DNA from: a virus
Length of the DNA: 58,954 nucleotides
Direction: 5' to 3' (one strand)
IMG/VR virus record: IMGVR_UViG_3300038436_000160
Coordinates: 1-58,954 of that record
A model generated the notes under the pieces. The model did no database searches. It was not told the DNA's origin and saw nothing but the letters and a program-made list of their open reading frames with translations. A program made the position numbers and the translations under genes. Below are positions 8,231 through 17,404 of this stretch, in pieces (within the stretch, counting starts at the first letter, position 1; each line of letters opens with the position of its first letter).

Positions 8231-9545
8231 GACCTATGGCCTCCTTTCTACCAACTGTGGTGATAAATTCACTTCGCAGTTGGGCAATTTGTTCCTGGAC
8301 GTTGGGACCACCTTTTTTGGTAATCTCGTTTATTCGGTGTTCCAGGTAACGCTCTTTGAAAGTTTCCTCGTCTTCGTCATCGCGTTTAATCGCAATGTCG
8401 CCTTCAGGTTCGAAATCAAAGTCGAAAAATTTATCGCGGACTGTGACGACCATGTAGTCAAACTGAGCGGAGGACATGCCTCCTTGCAGTTCTTGCACGA
8501 CAAGATGGTCGTTTGTTATTTCGACAATGAAAAGTCCGTTGCAGTTTTGCTTGGGAGTCAGATATGCGGTAATGTTTCTGGGATCGCTGACCGCTATGAA
8601 GTGGTCTGGGAAGTCAATTCGTGTCTGTCCGTTACTTAGAGTTGCGGTTCCTCGATGAACGAGGAGAACTTCTGCTGCCTCAATACCAGTATAGACCAAT
8701 CTATGGCCCTTTTTCAATGGATGAGGAATTGAGAAGTTTGAGGTACCACTTTTATTAATATTTCCTGCCACATTCAGAGCTTCCAATCCCGACATCAAAA
8801 TATTTATTCTGGTGAAATATCCGGTCCCTCCGTAAATACGTTCAGCACTCATTGAGCCGGCAGTGATCTTGCCGGCGTTTAAGTCGTTAATTTCAGCATC
8901 GGTAACTGCCAAGTCTTGAATCTTCGCTGTGCTGATTGCTGCGTTGGCAATTCTCGAATTGCCAACTTCAAGTGCTCCTATCTTGGCATTGGTAATTGCG
9001 GCATCAGCTATTTCGGCGTTAGTGACAGCTGCATCCTGAATTTTTGCCGTGCTGATAGCGGCATTAGCGATTCTGGAGTTTCCGACTTCCAAAGCACCGA
9101 TTTTTGCATTTGTAATCGCTGCATCTGCTATTTCGGCATTTGTTATGGCGGCTGTCTGGATTTTCGCAGTAGAAATTGAGGCGTTAGCAATTTTGGCATT
9201 GGTAATCTGAGCTGTTCCTATGTGAGCGGTGAGAATAATTGCTTCGGCTATTTGAGCAGAGACAGTAATAACGGATCCTGCCTTGTAAACCTTTGCAGCG
9301 GTAATGGCATCATCTTTTATCTTTTGAGTAGCTACTGCTGCATCCGCCAGTTTTTGCTCGGTAACAGAAAAGTCATCAAGCTCGTTATCTCCGACAGCGC
9401 CTGGCTTAATGTTGACGCTGTCGACAGTGTTTGCACCAAGAGCAGGTGAGTCGACTCCGTTGTGGGTATGAGGCACCACTTCAGGAAATGGTTGGTCTTC
9501 AACTTCCCGATTTGTTAATATTTTTTTAATATCTTTGGTCAACAT
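8211..9545 (-). CDS. Decapeptide-repeat fibre-like protein
   Basis: A 444-aa protein. Residues about 41-230 form decapeptide repeats of the type (N/D)AAI(T/S)xAKI, including two 40-residue blocks (131-170 and 171-210) identical at 38 positions. Such repeats form elongated trimeric shafts in phage fibres and collar proteins. After the shaft comes a compact beta-rich domain (about 240-370) and a charged tail. The N-terminus has an HTHNGVDSP motif typical of phage fibre attachment regions. Fibre or spike is the likely role, with host recognition at the distal domain. Confidence 0.7.
   Translation of the reverse strand: MLTKDIKKILTNREVEDQPFPEVVPHTHNGVDSPALGANTVDSVNIKPGAVGDNELDDFSVTEQKLADAAVATQKIKDDAITAAKVYKAGSVITVSAQIAEAIILTAHIGTAQITNAKIANASISTAKIQTAAITNAEIADAAITNAKIGALEVGNSRIANAAISTAKIQDAAVTNAEIADAAITNAKIGALEVGNSRIANAAISTAKIQDLAVTDAEINDLNAGKITAGSMSAERIYGGTGYFTRINILMSGLEALNVAGNINKSGTSNFSIPHPLKKGHRLVYTGIEAAEVLLVHRGTATLSNGQTRIDFPDHFIAVSDPRNITAYLTPKQNCNGLFIVEITNDHLVVQELQGGMSSAQFDYMVVTVRDKFFDFDFEPEGDIAIKRDDEDEETFKERYLEHRINEITKKGGPNVQEQIAQLRSEFITTVGRKEAIGHVEKTN
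8916..9155 (-). repeat. Two tandem 120-bp coding repeats with scrambled synonymous codons
   Basis: The two copies (9036-9155 and 8916-9035) encode almost the same 40 residues. By hand count they differ at about 32 of 120 bases, nearly all synonymous. They are therefore old, or selected to be different at the DNA level while the shaft sequence is held constant. Confidence 0.8.
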
Positions 9546-9549
9546 AAGT

Positions 9550-10995
9550 TTATAAGACTCCTAAAGGTTCGAAATACGTTGTTGCTGAAATAACTTCGGG
9601 CGTATCGTTGCCGTTGGGGTGCAGATTCATTGCCAGTTCGTAATCTTCACCTGTACCTGGATCATCCTCATTACCTCCGGTTTCAATGGTGAAAATTGCT
9701 TTTGATCTTCCTTCTTGGTCAAAGAGTTCTGAGCCATCCTGCATAGTTGCCAATTGCCATTCGGCTTGTTGGTTTACTTTGTAGAAAACTTCAATGCTGC
9801 AATCTTTGGGAAGAGGTTTAGTTACTAACTTGATGTGACGGAATCCTTTTTGGGTGAATGACTCACCACCGTCGAAGACCAAACCTTCGTAGCGTGCTTC
9901 CGCTTTGTTGTCAGGGTCGATGACGTCTGTTCCAAAAGTAGCTCCGTCTTTCCATGAACAATAAATTTTGTCCTCATACATGGTCAGAGCTCCAATCAAA
10001 ACGTTTTCCATCTTGCCGCGTGAAGGGATGTACTCAAGGTTTAGGGCATAGGGTTCGTTTTTATTGAGGCGGCCATAAGAATAAATGCCACATTTATCAC
10101 TGCCGTTAACTCCCAGAAGAGGTAATCCACCCATGATAGTTACTCCACCTGGATTTACCCAAGCAAATTCTCCTGGCAGTTTTTTAATTCGCAAAAGACT
10201 TGAGGTATCCCAGAAATACAAACCACCACGTACTCCTGCCTGTATCATCAAAAACTCGCCTTGAAGCAAAGCATTAATTCCACGCTCGGCAACCATTCTT
10301 CTTTGGATCCATGAGGGTTGAATTTTGTCCCAAGTCCAGAGCCAGCCTTCTTCGACTTTGTCACCTTTAGTCGAGCCAAACACTACCAGTTGATCTAATC
10401 CAAGTAAGCACTTATTTCGATGGCTTCGGGGAAGATCAATAGCATCCAGATTAAATCCTCCTTCATAGTCGACCATTGCCAAATCTTTACTGTCACAAAT
10501 CAGAAGTACTCCCAGAGCTTCTGACATGGTATGCCAAGCAGGATCACCATCAAGTGTTTGCCAATCGTGTTCTACATCAGTGGGCCAGGTTCCAGAAAGT
10601 TTAATTCTGCTGACTTTTGTTTCAGTAGCCCAATAAAGGTAGGGAATATAATTGTCACTGCCATCATTATTGGTGTATTCAGCTGCACCGGTGATTTTTC
10701 CGTTTGGGTCGGTATAAACCAGCTCCCAAGCACTAGCTCCACCAGCTTTTCTATAAATCTTGCCTGTATCACCAAAGCCGTATAAGTTGCCATTCGAAGC
10801 AGGAACATAGAAGAGAATAAGATCGGTGATAACTGTGTCACTGCCTAAATCCTCTTTTAATCGTTGGTTACATTTGAGAGTGTTTTCTTCACCTCGGATA
10901 TTTAAGCCATAGCCGAAACGAAAAGCCTCTCTGACCCCTTGGAACGGGTCGTCAGCTATTCCTCCTCGAAATCCCTGTAATCTGTATGCATTCAT
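9550..10995 (-). CDS. Phage tail or hub protein, propeller-like
   Basis: A 481-aa protein. The frame extends 34 codons further, but the ATG at 10995 starts 5 nt after the previous gene ends and gives an N-terminus (MNAYRLQGFRGGI) typical of phage proteins of this type. The body is rich in repeated W and G motifs with regularly spaced beta strands, suggesting a beta-propeller or jelly-roll hub. It lies between the adaptor and the fibre-like gene, which fits a tail nozzle or hub of a short-tailed particle. Function is inferred from context. Confidence 0.6.
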   Translation of the reverse strand: MNAYRLQGFRGGIADDPFQGVREAFRFGYGLNIRGEENTLKCNQRLKEDLGSDTVITDLILFYVPASNGNLYGFGDTGKIYRKAGGASAWELVYTDPNGKITGAAEYTNNDGSDNYIPYLYWATETKVSRIKLSGTWPTDVEHDWQTLDGDPAWHTMSEALGVLLICDSKDLAMVDYEGGFNLDAIDLPRSHRNKCLLGLDQLVVFGSTKGDKVEEGWLWTWDKIQPSWIQRRMVAERGINALLQGEFLMIQAGVRGGLYFWDTSSLLRIKKLPGEFAWVNPGGVTIMGGLPLLGVNGSDKCGIYSYGRLNKNEPYALNLEYIPSRGKMENVLIGALTMYEDKIYCSWKDGATFGTDVIDPDNKAEARYEGLVFDGGESFTQKGFRHIKLVTKPLPKDCSIEVFYKVNQQAEWQLATMQDGSELFDQEGRSKAIFTIETGGNEDDPGTGEDYELAMNLHPNGNDTPEVISATTYFEPLGVL

Positions 10996-10999
10996 ATAT

Positions 11000-11704
11000 T
11001 TATGACCATCGGGTACTTTTTGCCTGTCCCACGAAGACGGCCGATGGTTCCTCGTCCTCGCGATCTTTGGTTTGTTGTAATAAAGCGTGAGCTTCAATAA
11101 CTTCTTTTTCTGCTTCGTTTTTTCTCCCTGGCTCTTTTGCCAGACAGGTTGCTAGTGCTAGTTTCAAAATGGGTTCATCCATCTCTTCAGGAGTAATCGG
11201 CTCGTCAGTTTCTTCAACCATCCGAACCGGGCGGCGTTTGTAAAATAGGTCGATTACCTTACCTGCAACGTCAGAGGGAGGATCTATAAAATATTGATCT
11301 CCGATTATGGCGTAGATTTTTTGCCATCGCCAATCGGTGTGAAGAGAGGGATGGACTATGTCGAGAGAAGGGTGAAAAGTAGGGGCTATCTTGTTATCTG
11401 ACTTACGACTGAGGTACTGGTTTTCGGTGGCTTTGTGGTATTCCTCACCATCTACCGAGATAAAAACCATGCCGCCTGGCTTAAAGTCGAAAGGAAGGAA
11501 GTACGATTCTTTGCCGGAACCGTCAGGATTTAATTCTGTGAGTTGACTGGCGTGTTTACTAAGGAATTTCCAACGAGCAAAGTTACAAGCCCGCACAACT
11601 GCCTTGTTAATCCAGCGATCTTTATCAGCATCTTTCCAGAAACCGCTTATCTTTGAAGCAGTCATTCTGGCGTTTAAGTCTTGTCTATATTCTTGTAATT
11701 GCAT
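11000..11704 (-). CDS. Head-to-tail adaptor-like protein
   Basis: A 234-aa protein beginning with a helical segment (MQLQEYRQDLNARM) followed by W-rich helices, a beta-rich middle and a final helix. The pattern and length resemble short-tailed-phage adaptor (gp6/gp11-like) proteins that join portal and tail. It ends 4 nt before the tail hub gene. No catalytic motif is present. Confidence 0.55.
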   Translation of the reverse strand: MQLQEYRQDLNARMTASKISGFWKDADKDRWINKAVVRACNFARWKFLSKHASQLTELNPDGSGKESYFLPFDFKPGGMVFISVDGEEYHKATENQYLSRKSDNKIAPTFHPSLDIVHPSLHTDWRWQKIYAIIGDQYFIDPPSDVAGKVIDLFYKRRPVRMVEETDEPITPEEMDEPILKLALATCLAKEPGRKNEAEKEVIEAHALLQQTKDREDEEPSAVFVGQAKSTRWS

Positions 11705-11709
11705 ATGTT

Positions 11710-13374
11710 TTATTGCAAACTTCCGGTTGCCCTGTATCTCTGGATATAAGGCAATAAGGCGTTTCCTGGGCAGTCTGTAGCTGATTCAGGAACTTCCCCA
11801 TGACCAAAAACTCTTTCTTTTGGAATACTTCTTTCTTGACGTAAGTCGTCTAAAACTTTCTGCAGGGTTGTTAATTGGGCGGAAGTGGGGGTTTCGCTGT
11901 TATGGAAGCTGCCGCATAGAACAACTCCTAGCGAGCGATAGTTCATTTTGTTGCTGTCGCAATGGGCACCGATAACATTGTCTGGTCGACCTAAGATCAG
12001 TACGCCATCTCCGTCAAGGGCTCCGGCTATCCATTTGTGGTATCCGATGTCATCCCAACCAAAGCCGATATGAGCTCTCTTAATGGTTTCAAAGCGGGTG
12101 TTATCCCGAGGAGTTGCTGAATGATGGACAATGATGAATTCAGGGTAGTTGGCTTTGTTGAAAGTCTCTACATCTTTATCTCTGGCGGTTACCCTCCGTT
12201 CTCGAGTCCAGGTGATAACTAACCGAGGTGCGTACTTTCCTGAGTCTTGGTTATAGTCCCAAATCTTTTTTACACTGCCATGACCTGATTCGTAGTTCTC
12301 AATAACAATCCCTATCTTGCTTGAGGTAAAACCCGGGCGATCCACAATTTCCTGAATGATCTCTTTTATTTCAGGACTCTCATAAACACTTTCTGCGCTC
12401 CAGTGATCTCCTATAAGCACACCTGCTTCAGCGTGGCCCAAGTTCCATTGAAGCTTGGCGTTTGTTTTACTTCGCAGAGAAGGTCTATTTGATCCGTTGG
12501 AAGCAAAGACTGCGACATCATCTTCGGCTATTCCTTTAATCCAGAGATTCGGCATGCCATTGTTTTGTTGAGAAGAGGTGACAAGTATTTTGGCTGAGAT
12601 AATTTCTGCGCCAGGCGGAATATTCACCGGACTGAAGATAAGACCTAAATCATTTGCTGATTCATTCGGGTCGTTACTGCCGTCATCGCCAAAGGTTGTG
12701 ATGTTGTTTTGGAATCCGCTAGGATACCATGTCGTGTCATAATCTTCTTCACCATCACGGTCATTTCCCTGGATTAAGCCAATGGTTATTTGTTCATGTA
12801 AACCCTGCGGAAGATAGTAAATTTCGAGCTCTGCTTCATAGCCTTCACCCTTACTGCTGTCGTAACAAGTCTTGGAGTTTTCAGCAGGACTTCCATCATC
12901 GGTGATAATAAAAACCATTGCGTTCCCTGGCTTCCATCCGTTTTGAGCGAGGAGTTCTTCCACGACTAGATTCAAGTTTGGTGTTTGAACCCATTCGTGG
13001 ACTTCCCATTTTTTGATGATGTCCCAATCAACAGCGTTTATAGTTTTCGTTCGAGTTGACGGTCGATTTGAGCCATCGGATTTAAATGGAGAGGGATCTG
13101 GCTCCTTAATTCCCTGGATTCTTAAGTTTGTGGTGAAGTCTGTATCATCAGTAAAAGCAGGTCTCAAGCGAAGCCTTGCTAGTAAGACTTTAGAAAATTT
13201 AGGGATATCAATAGCACGGAATCTAAAGGCTCCGGTTTGAGCCCCTGAGAAGTTGCCCAAGGTTATAACGTTCGAGGCATTACCATCTTTATTCCAAGTA
13301 GAAGATCCAGCTTCTTTGCCGTCATCAGAGTTCTCTTGGATTGTTGCTTTGATCTTCAATACTTGGTTTTTCAT
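11710..13374 (-). CDS. Virion N-acetylmuramoyl-L-alanine amidase with two DNRLRE-like domains
   Basis: A 554-aa protein from the ATG at 13374; an earlier ATG at 13401 is possible. About residues 1-195 and 200-395 are two beta-rich domains, each with a (S/N)DDG or DRDGEEDYDTTW motif and a conserved strand (APRLVITW), of the DNRLRE/carbohydrate-binding kind. The C-terminus (about 410-550) is a PGRP/amidase_2 domain with zinc ligands in VHHS, GHGEV and TDCPG. It should cleave the MurNAc-L-Ala bond. Its place among tail genes suggests wall penetration at infection. The start overlaps the KH gene by 50 nt. Confidence 0.8.
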   Translation of the reverse strand: MKNQVLKIKATIQENSDDGKEAGSSTWNKDGNASNVITLGNFSGAQTGAFRFRAIDIPKFSKVLLARLRLRPAFTDDTDFTTNLRIQGIKEPDPSPFKSDGSNRPSTRTKTINAVDWDIIKKWEVHEWVQTPNLNLVVEELLAQNGWKPGNAMVFIITDDGSPAENSKTCYDSSKGEGYEAELEIYYLPQGLHEQITIGLIQGNDRDGEEDYDTTWYPSGFQNNITTFGDDGSNDPNESANDLGLIFSPVNIPPGAEIISAKILVTSSQQNNGMPNLWIKGIAEDDVAVFASNGSNRPSLRSKTNAKLQWNLGHAEAGVLIGDHWSAESVYESPEIKEIIQEIVDRPGFTSSKIGIVIENYESGHGSVKKIWDYNQDSGKYAPRLVITWTRERRVTARDKDVETFNKANYPEFIIVHHSATPRDNTRFETIKRAHIGFGWDDIGYHKWIAGALDGDGVLILGRPDNVIGAHCDSNKMNYRSLGVVLCGSFHNSETPTSAQLTTLQKVLDDLRQERSIPKERVFGHGEVPESATDCPGNALLPYIQRYRATGSLQ

Positions 13375-13645
13375 AGTCGTTTTTGCTTTTGCGCGGGACA
13401 TCTAATTTGATGTTTATTCGGGCGTTGGCTTTAACTCCCACGAGCTTCATAATTCTTCGGATCGCTGCTATGGTTTCTCCGCCTCTACCTATCAATGCGC
13501 CGGCATCCTTGTCATCCAGTCGGACTGATAACAGAACTCCCATTTCGTCTACTTTTCTTTCGATAACAACTTTTTCCGGTTTGGCAACTATGGCTTGTAT
13601 GATTTGTTCTAGTAGTGCTACATCGCTTTCTTGCATGGTTTTCAC
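13325..13645 (-). CDS. KhpA-like KH-domain RNA-binding protein
   Basis: A 106-aa protein with a KH domain similar to the bacterial RNA chaperone KhpA. The GxxG loop is IGRGGETI at about residues 52-59, followed by the typical AIRRIMK helix and a final beta strand. KhpA (about 80 aa) binds RNA with KhpB. Here it lies between two structural genes that share a beta domain and overlaps the amidase gene. An RNA-binding protein in a tail operon is unusual. It may regulate phage translation or host RNA. The start codon is preceded by GGAGGTG. Confidence 0.75.
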   Translation of the reverse strand: MKTMQESDVALLEQIIQAIVAKPEKVVIERKVDEMGVLLSVRLDDKDAGALIGRGGETIAAIRRIMKLVGVKANARINIKLDVPRKSKNDYEKPSIEDQSNNPREL

Positions 13646-13649
13646 CTCC

Positions 13650-14237
13650 TTATAAATCTGGCTCTATCGTTAATATGAGTTGTGGAGCATTTGCGGCACC
13701 ACTGTTAAAGTCCCAGACGTTTTCATAGTTGTTGGACGGGCTGGCGTTGTCTTCAATCGCTATGCCAATCGCCTTATTGGTAAATTCAGTCTGGTCAATA
13801 ATTTCCTGAATGATTGATTTAATGTCCGGACTTTCATACCAAGTGTTAAGTACCCAATCAGCTCCCGGTACCCAAGCAACTGTAGCCGTAGTCTTTGGTT
13901 GTTGTGAGGGTCTGTGAGTTGAATCGAAACTCAAAGTACTCGGTTGCTTAATACCTTTAATTGTCCAGACGGGACGCTTAGTTGAGTTAACGGCAGACTT
14001 CACCCGTAGAACGGCTTTCGTAATCTTGACGTTATTTGAAAGAAGCGGTCGTAAAAATCTTAATCCAGCATCATTGCTGCCTGTACCGTCGTGGCCTATT
14101 GATATTTGATTGCTCGCAAAACCATTGGGGTACCATGTTGTGTCGTAATCTTCTTCACCATCATCGGAGTTAACGATAATTCTCAATTTTGAGAACATTC
14201 TTTTAATATTCGCTTGTGATGGTTTAAATTTCGCCAT
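13650..14237 (-). CDS. DNRLRE-like virion protein
   Basis: A 195-aa protein that is a single copy of the beta domain found twice in the amidase (shared DDGEEDYDTTWYP, ESPDIKSIIQEI and final AAPQL-type strand). It is a paralogue without the enzyme domain. The ATG at 14237 follows the preceding stop by 4 nt and is preferred over an in-frame upstream start. It is likely a capsid or tail decoration that binds the cell surface. Confidence 0.6.
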   Translation of the reverse strand: MAKFKPSQANIKRMFSKLRIIVNSDDGEEDYDTTWYPNGFASNQISIGHDGTGSNDAGLRFLRPLLSNNVKITKAVLRVKSAVNSTKRPVWTIKGIKQPSTLSFDSTHRPSQQPKTTATVAWVPGADWVLNTWYESPDIKSIIQEIIDQTEFTNKAIGIAIEDNASPSNNYENVWDFNSGAANAPQLILTIEPDL

Positions 14238-14241
14238 ATAT

Positions 14242-14538
14242 TTACAATTCGCTAATAACCTCGGCAATTTGACCGGAAACTCCGGAACTAACAACTACCT
14301 GAGCCGCACCTTTGATTTTCAGAGAAATACTGTCGCCGGGATTATCCAAGATAAACGGCGCGTTTTTGCTTGCCGTGTCATCGTGCGCAACTTTAAGAGC
14401 ACTGGTATTTGTTGCTTTACTTTTGATAACAACTTCACATCCCTCACCAACTTTGATATCTGGTAACGGGTACCAGGTATCAGCATCGGTCAGAGTCACC
14501 TGAGCCGTAGTAAATGTCGGTCGACTATCTGTTGACAT
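14242..14538 (-). CDS. Small beta-rich virion protein
   Basis: A 98-aa protein made of alternating strands (DADTWYPLPD, CEVVIKSKATN, DSISLKIKG). Size and pattern resemble small phage decoration or head-completion proteins. It lies in the head-to-tail interval. The family is not recognised. Confidence 0.5.
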   Translation of the reverse strand: MSTDSRPTFTTAQVTLTDADTWYPLPDIKVGEGCEVVIKSKATNTSALKVAHDDTASKNAPFILDNPGDSISLKIKGAAQVVVSSGVSGQIAEVISEL

Positions 14539-14548
14539 ATTTTTCTGT

Positions 14549-15157
14549 TTAAAACTTTGGCTGGTCTGCCGTACTTCTAACTCCGGACTTTGCCGTAGGC
14601 TGAGTAGCTCCTTCTTCTGCGCCGTTCAGTTCGACCTCTCGTTTGCGAAGTGCTGCTTCCCGGGCCTCAATTTCTTTCTCGCGTTCTTCAAGAGTTTTGA
14701 ATTTATCCTGGTAGATTTGATCAACACTCTTGCCGCCCTTTAAGTCTGCAGTTTCAATTTTTCTAAAGACGCTTCCGAAATTGGGGTGATTATCGAGATA
14801 TTCAACTTCCTCAGGGTTTGTGGTTTTGTACACGCCCTCATGGAATTGGATGTATGTACCTCGAATAATGAGCACTTTGCCACCGACTTCTTTTAAGTAG
14901 GAGGGGGACATTACCAACTTGAGTTCGTAATAGCGAGAGATATAAACAGTTTCTTTTGGAGTTTGAGCCTTAGCGGTTTTTGGTTGCTGGGGTGCTGGTG
15001 CTGGAGGAATGCCTCCTTGCTGCTCCTGAGCTTGTTTAATGCGTGCAATCAGTTCATCTCGCTTGCCGTCTTTGGAGACACCGAGCAATTTTGCAACGCT
15101 CCAGAGTTCTGCCATTGACATTTCGTCTATTGATTTTGCGTTTCTTTCTTCAGTCAT
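14549..15157 (-). CDS. SAP-like domain structural protein
   Basis: A 202-aa protein. The N-terminal 45 residues form a SAP/Rho-N-like helix-turn-helix (SMAELWSVAKLLGVSKDGKRDELIARIK), a fold used for nucleic-acid binding. A Pro/Ala linker, a beta domain (about 75-130) and a Glu/Arg-rich coiled coil follow. It is the first gene after the capsid gene and is separated from it by three hairpins. A head-completion role is inferred from position. Confidence 0.55.
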   Translation of the reverse strand: MTEERNAKSIDEMSMAELWSVAKLLGVSKDGKRDELIARIKQAQEQQGGIPPAPAPQQPKTAKAQTPKETVYISRYYELKLVMSPSYLKEVGGKVLIIRGTYIQFHEGVYKTTNPEEVEYLDNHPNFGSVFRKIETADLKGGKSVDQIYQDKFKTLEEREKEIEAREAALRKREVELNGAEEGATQPTAKSGVRSTADQPKF

Positions 15158-15192
15158 ATTTTTTCACCTCGCTTTCTTTTTTGTCTGATTAA

Positions 15193-15271
15193 CAACCCCA
15201 AGACTTGGGTTGAAGGGGTGATTACGCTCACCCCTTCTTAGGCGACTACACTGAGTAAGAAAGTGTGTAGT
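15193..15271 (-). other. Three consecutive RNA hairpins after the capsid gene
   Basis: Reading the minus strand there are three stem-loops in about 80 nt: a 7-bp stem (15245-15251 with 15265-15271), a perfect 9-bp stem GAAGGGGTG/CACCCCTTC (15212-15220 with 15229-15237), and a bulged 8-bp stem (15193-15211). None is followed by a U run. They may act as processing or stability elements that separate abundant capsid mRNA from the downstream genes, or as a partial terminator. Confidence 0.65.
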
Positions 15272-15321
15272 GACTTTCGTTGCGTTGCTTTTTTATTCAT
15301 AGGTTTCAGTAATGCTTAGGT

Positions 15322-16491
15322 TTAGAGAGCGCCGATACTCATAATGGCGTGGCGTTGCTCTTGCTCCATTTGCAGTCCACATTCGGTTAGGTACTCATCG
15401 ACCTGACTATCTTCACCAGGGTTTTGACGATTAGTCATAAGCTTGGTGTCACGATTTGTCAGATATCGGTATGTCAAAGCTTCCATGTCTAACCCGACGG
15501 CATAGTTTCCGTAGGTTGTTCCGATTAAGAGCGGATGCTTGATGATGTGCAGTGTGCCGTGTGGAGAATCGTAGGTAACGATTCTGAGTCCATAGGCTTT
15601 GGTCGGATTGACTACTTGGAGTTTCCCTTTTGCCCAGCCATTGATCATCGAAACGACCGAAGCTGAAGCGAAGAGATATTTTTCAGTGTTGCCGTGCGCA
15701 AAGAGACTTTCCAGCCATGAGTCAAACTCAGACTCGGTGTCAACGTTGGCGGTGGCGTAGGTAGCAATCCTTCCTAAGATTCCGCTTGTAAACCTCTTGG
15801 GGTGAGTTCCGGAAGTAAGAATGCCTTTTTTACCAAAGATAAATGTGCGCTCGATATCGACATAATGTTCAATACCTTTTTTGCGCCTCTGGTAGTCAAA
15901 GTCATTTTCTTTCACCCATCCTTGAGTATTTCGGGCAGTTTCAGTGATACCGACCGGAGTTCTGAAAATCTGACAGTAGTTGGACACTTCGGCAATGGTG
16001 GTCGATTTGATATCTCGCAAACCTGCACCTTCCTCATTGGCATTACCAATGAGCCAGACGTCTCCGACTGCTGACGCAGCCGAGCCTGTTGCTCCACCGA
16101 GTTCGGGACCAACTGTTACTGTGTTTGCGTCTACGATAGCGGTTACCTGAAAGACCCATTTCTGTGAGGACACCAAGATGATGTCACCAACTTGAAGATA
16201 CTGCGATTGCCCTGTGACCGTTAAGTTACCGCCATCAGGATCGACAGTGCTTGAGCCGGTAAGCTGTCGCTTTCCAAACTCATCTTCAAACCATTTAAAT
16301 TCTGGGTCAGTGGATTCTTTCTTTTTGAGTGCTTCGCCCTCGCCGGTTGCTGGATCCTTACCAGCGTTTGTTAATATCGCCATTAACGGATATCGGTTGA
16401 CATCCAATAGCGATACAACGTCTGCGACGTCATACTTTCGGGTTGCCCCTAAATTACCTGAACCTCTGATTCCTGTTGCTGATGCTGGCAT
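15322..16491 (-). CDS. Major capsid protein, SU10/DUF5309-like
   Basis: A 389-aa protein with features of the SU10-type HK97-fold capsid family: a flexible N-terminus, a strand-rich insertion (about 85-150) with VGDI and VTVGP turns, a central helix with RRKKGIEHYVDIERTFIFGKK, and an ERxxxxGK-like P-domain helix. A strong Shine-Dalgarno (GGGAGGTGA) lies upstream. It follows the scaffold gene, as usual. It forms the head shell. Confidence 0.85.
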   Translation of the reverse strand: MPASATGIRGSGNLGATRKYDVADVVSLLDVNRYPLMAILTNAGKDPATGEGEALKKKESTDPEFKWFEDEFGKRQLTGSSTVDPDGGNLTVTGQSQYLQVGDIILVSSQKWVFQVTAIVDANTVTVGPELGGATGSAASAVGDVWLIGNANEEGAGLRDIKSTTIAEVSNYCQIFRTPVGITETARNTQGWVKENDFDYQRRKKGIEHYVDIERTFIFGKKGILTSGTHPKRFTSGILGRIATYATANVDTESEFDSWLESLFAHGNTEKYLFASASVVSMINGWAKGKLQVVNPTKAYGLRIVTYDSPHGTLHIIKHPLLIGTTYGNYAVGLDMEALTYRYLTNRDTKLMTNRQNPGEDSQVDEYLTECGLQMEQEQRHAIMSIGAL

Positions 16492-16530
16492 ATATTTTTT
16501 TCACCTCCCTTCTTTTAATAACGTAGGGAG

Positions 16531-17400
16531 TTAGATTCCTAACCCTCCTAAGGGGCTTTTTGACCCGCTTCCGGCGAGGGCTTTCTGGATGCGTTTTGTT
16601 TCGGCATCCGAGCCATCGGGCTGTGTCGGAGCGCCCGCTCCACTCTCAACTTGAGCTTTGGCTTTTTTGAGCCGGCTCTTTTCTTCATCTGATAATTCCT
16701 CAGATCCATCTTTGTTCTCAGCTTCATCTTTAGCCTTATGCTTGCCGAGGAAAGCATCGACCTGAACACACGCTTCTTTTAGAGAAATCGTGGTTCCTTT
16801 AGCACTGGCTGCGTCCATTATGGTTTGCACCATTTTTCGGTAGTCAGGATCCTGCAGTGGGTGGTCTTTCTTTGCTTCTGCAATTTCTTTGCGAACTGAC
16901 TCACGGATTTTTTCCTGAGTTTCTATAGTCTTTTTGACTCCATCATCAATACGGGAGATTACCCATTTGGCAAAATCCGAAGGAGTCATTTTTTGAAGTT
17001 CATCTGCTGTGGGAAGATTTAAGTTTTCTTCTTCTTTGTCTTTAGCCTTAGAGTCTTCAGGCTGATTTTTTTCATCAGGCTTTTTGTCTTCGAGGGCTGC
17101 GACACGAGCTTCGAGAGTTTCATACTCTTTAATTACTTCTTCACGGCTTTTGCCGTTCCAGCGATCCTTATTTTCTTTGTCCTTGTTTTGGTTTTTAGAG
17201 TCTTTACCCGACTCATCCTCAGAACTTTCGGTGTTAGGTTTCTCGTCTTTGCCAGCTTCAGGTTTTTTGTCTTTATCTTTATCGGCATCTTCAGTTGGTT
17301 TGGTGTCTTTGTTTTTATCAGAAGAATCCTCCTCGTCTGGTGAATCGAGTAGGGCTCGTAGTTCTTCTTGTTCTTTTTGTTTCAGTTGTTCTTCGTCCAT
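16531..17400 (-). CDS. Scaffold protein
   Basis: A 289-aa protein, extremely charged (Glu, Asp, Lys) with a disordered N-terminal half and a helical C-terminal half (about 140-215). This composition and the position immediately before the major capsid gene are typical of phage scaffolding proteins that guide prohead assembly. No protease motif is visible, so scaffold removal would need another enzyme or simple exit. Confidence 0.75.
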   Translation of the reverse strand: MDEEQLKQKEQEELRALLDSPDEEDSSDKNKDTKPTEDADKDKDKKPEAGKDEKPNTESSEDESGKDSKNQNKDKENKDRWNGKSREEVIKEYETLEARVAALEDKKPDEKNQPEDSKAKDKEEENLNLPTADELQKMTPSDFAKWVISRIDDGVKKTIETQEKIRESVRKEIAEAKKDHPLQDPDYRKMVQTIMDAASAKGTTISLKEACVQVDAFLGKHKAKDEAENKDGSEELSDEEKSRLKKAKAQVESGAGAPTQPDGSDAETKRIQKALAGSGSKSPLGGLGI

Positions 17401-17404
17401 ATAT

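Noticed and set aside
8916-9155. CRISPR array
   Set aside because: The 120-bp periodicity is coding, without spacers, and the repeats differ at DNA level.
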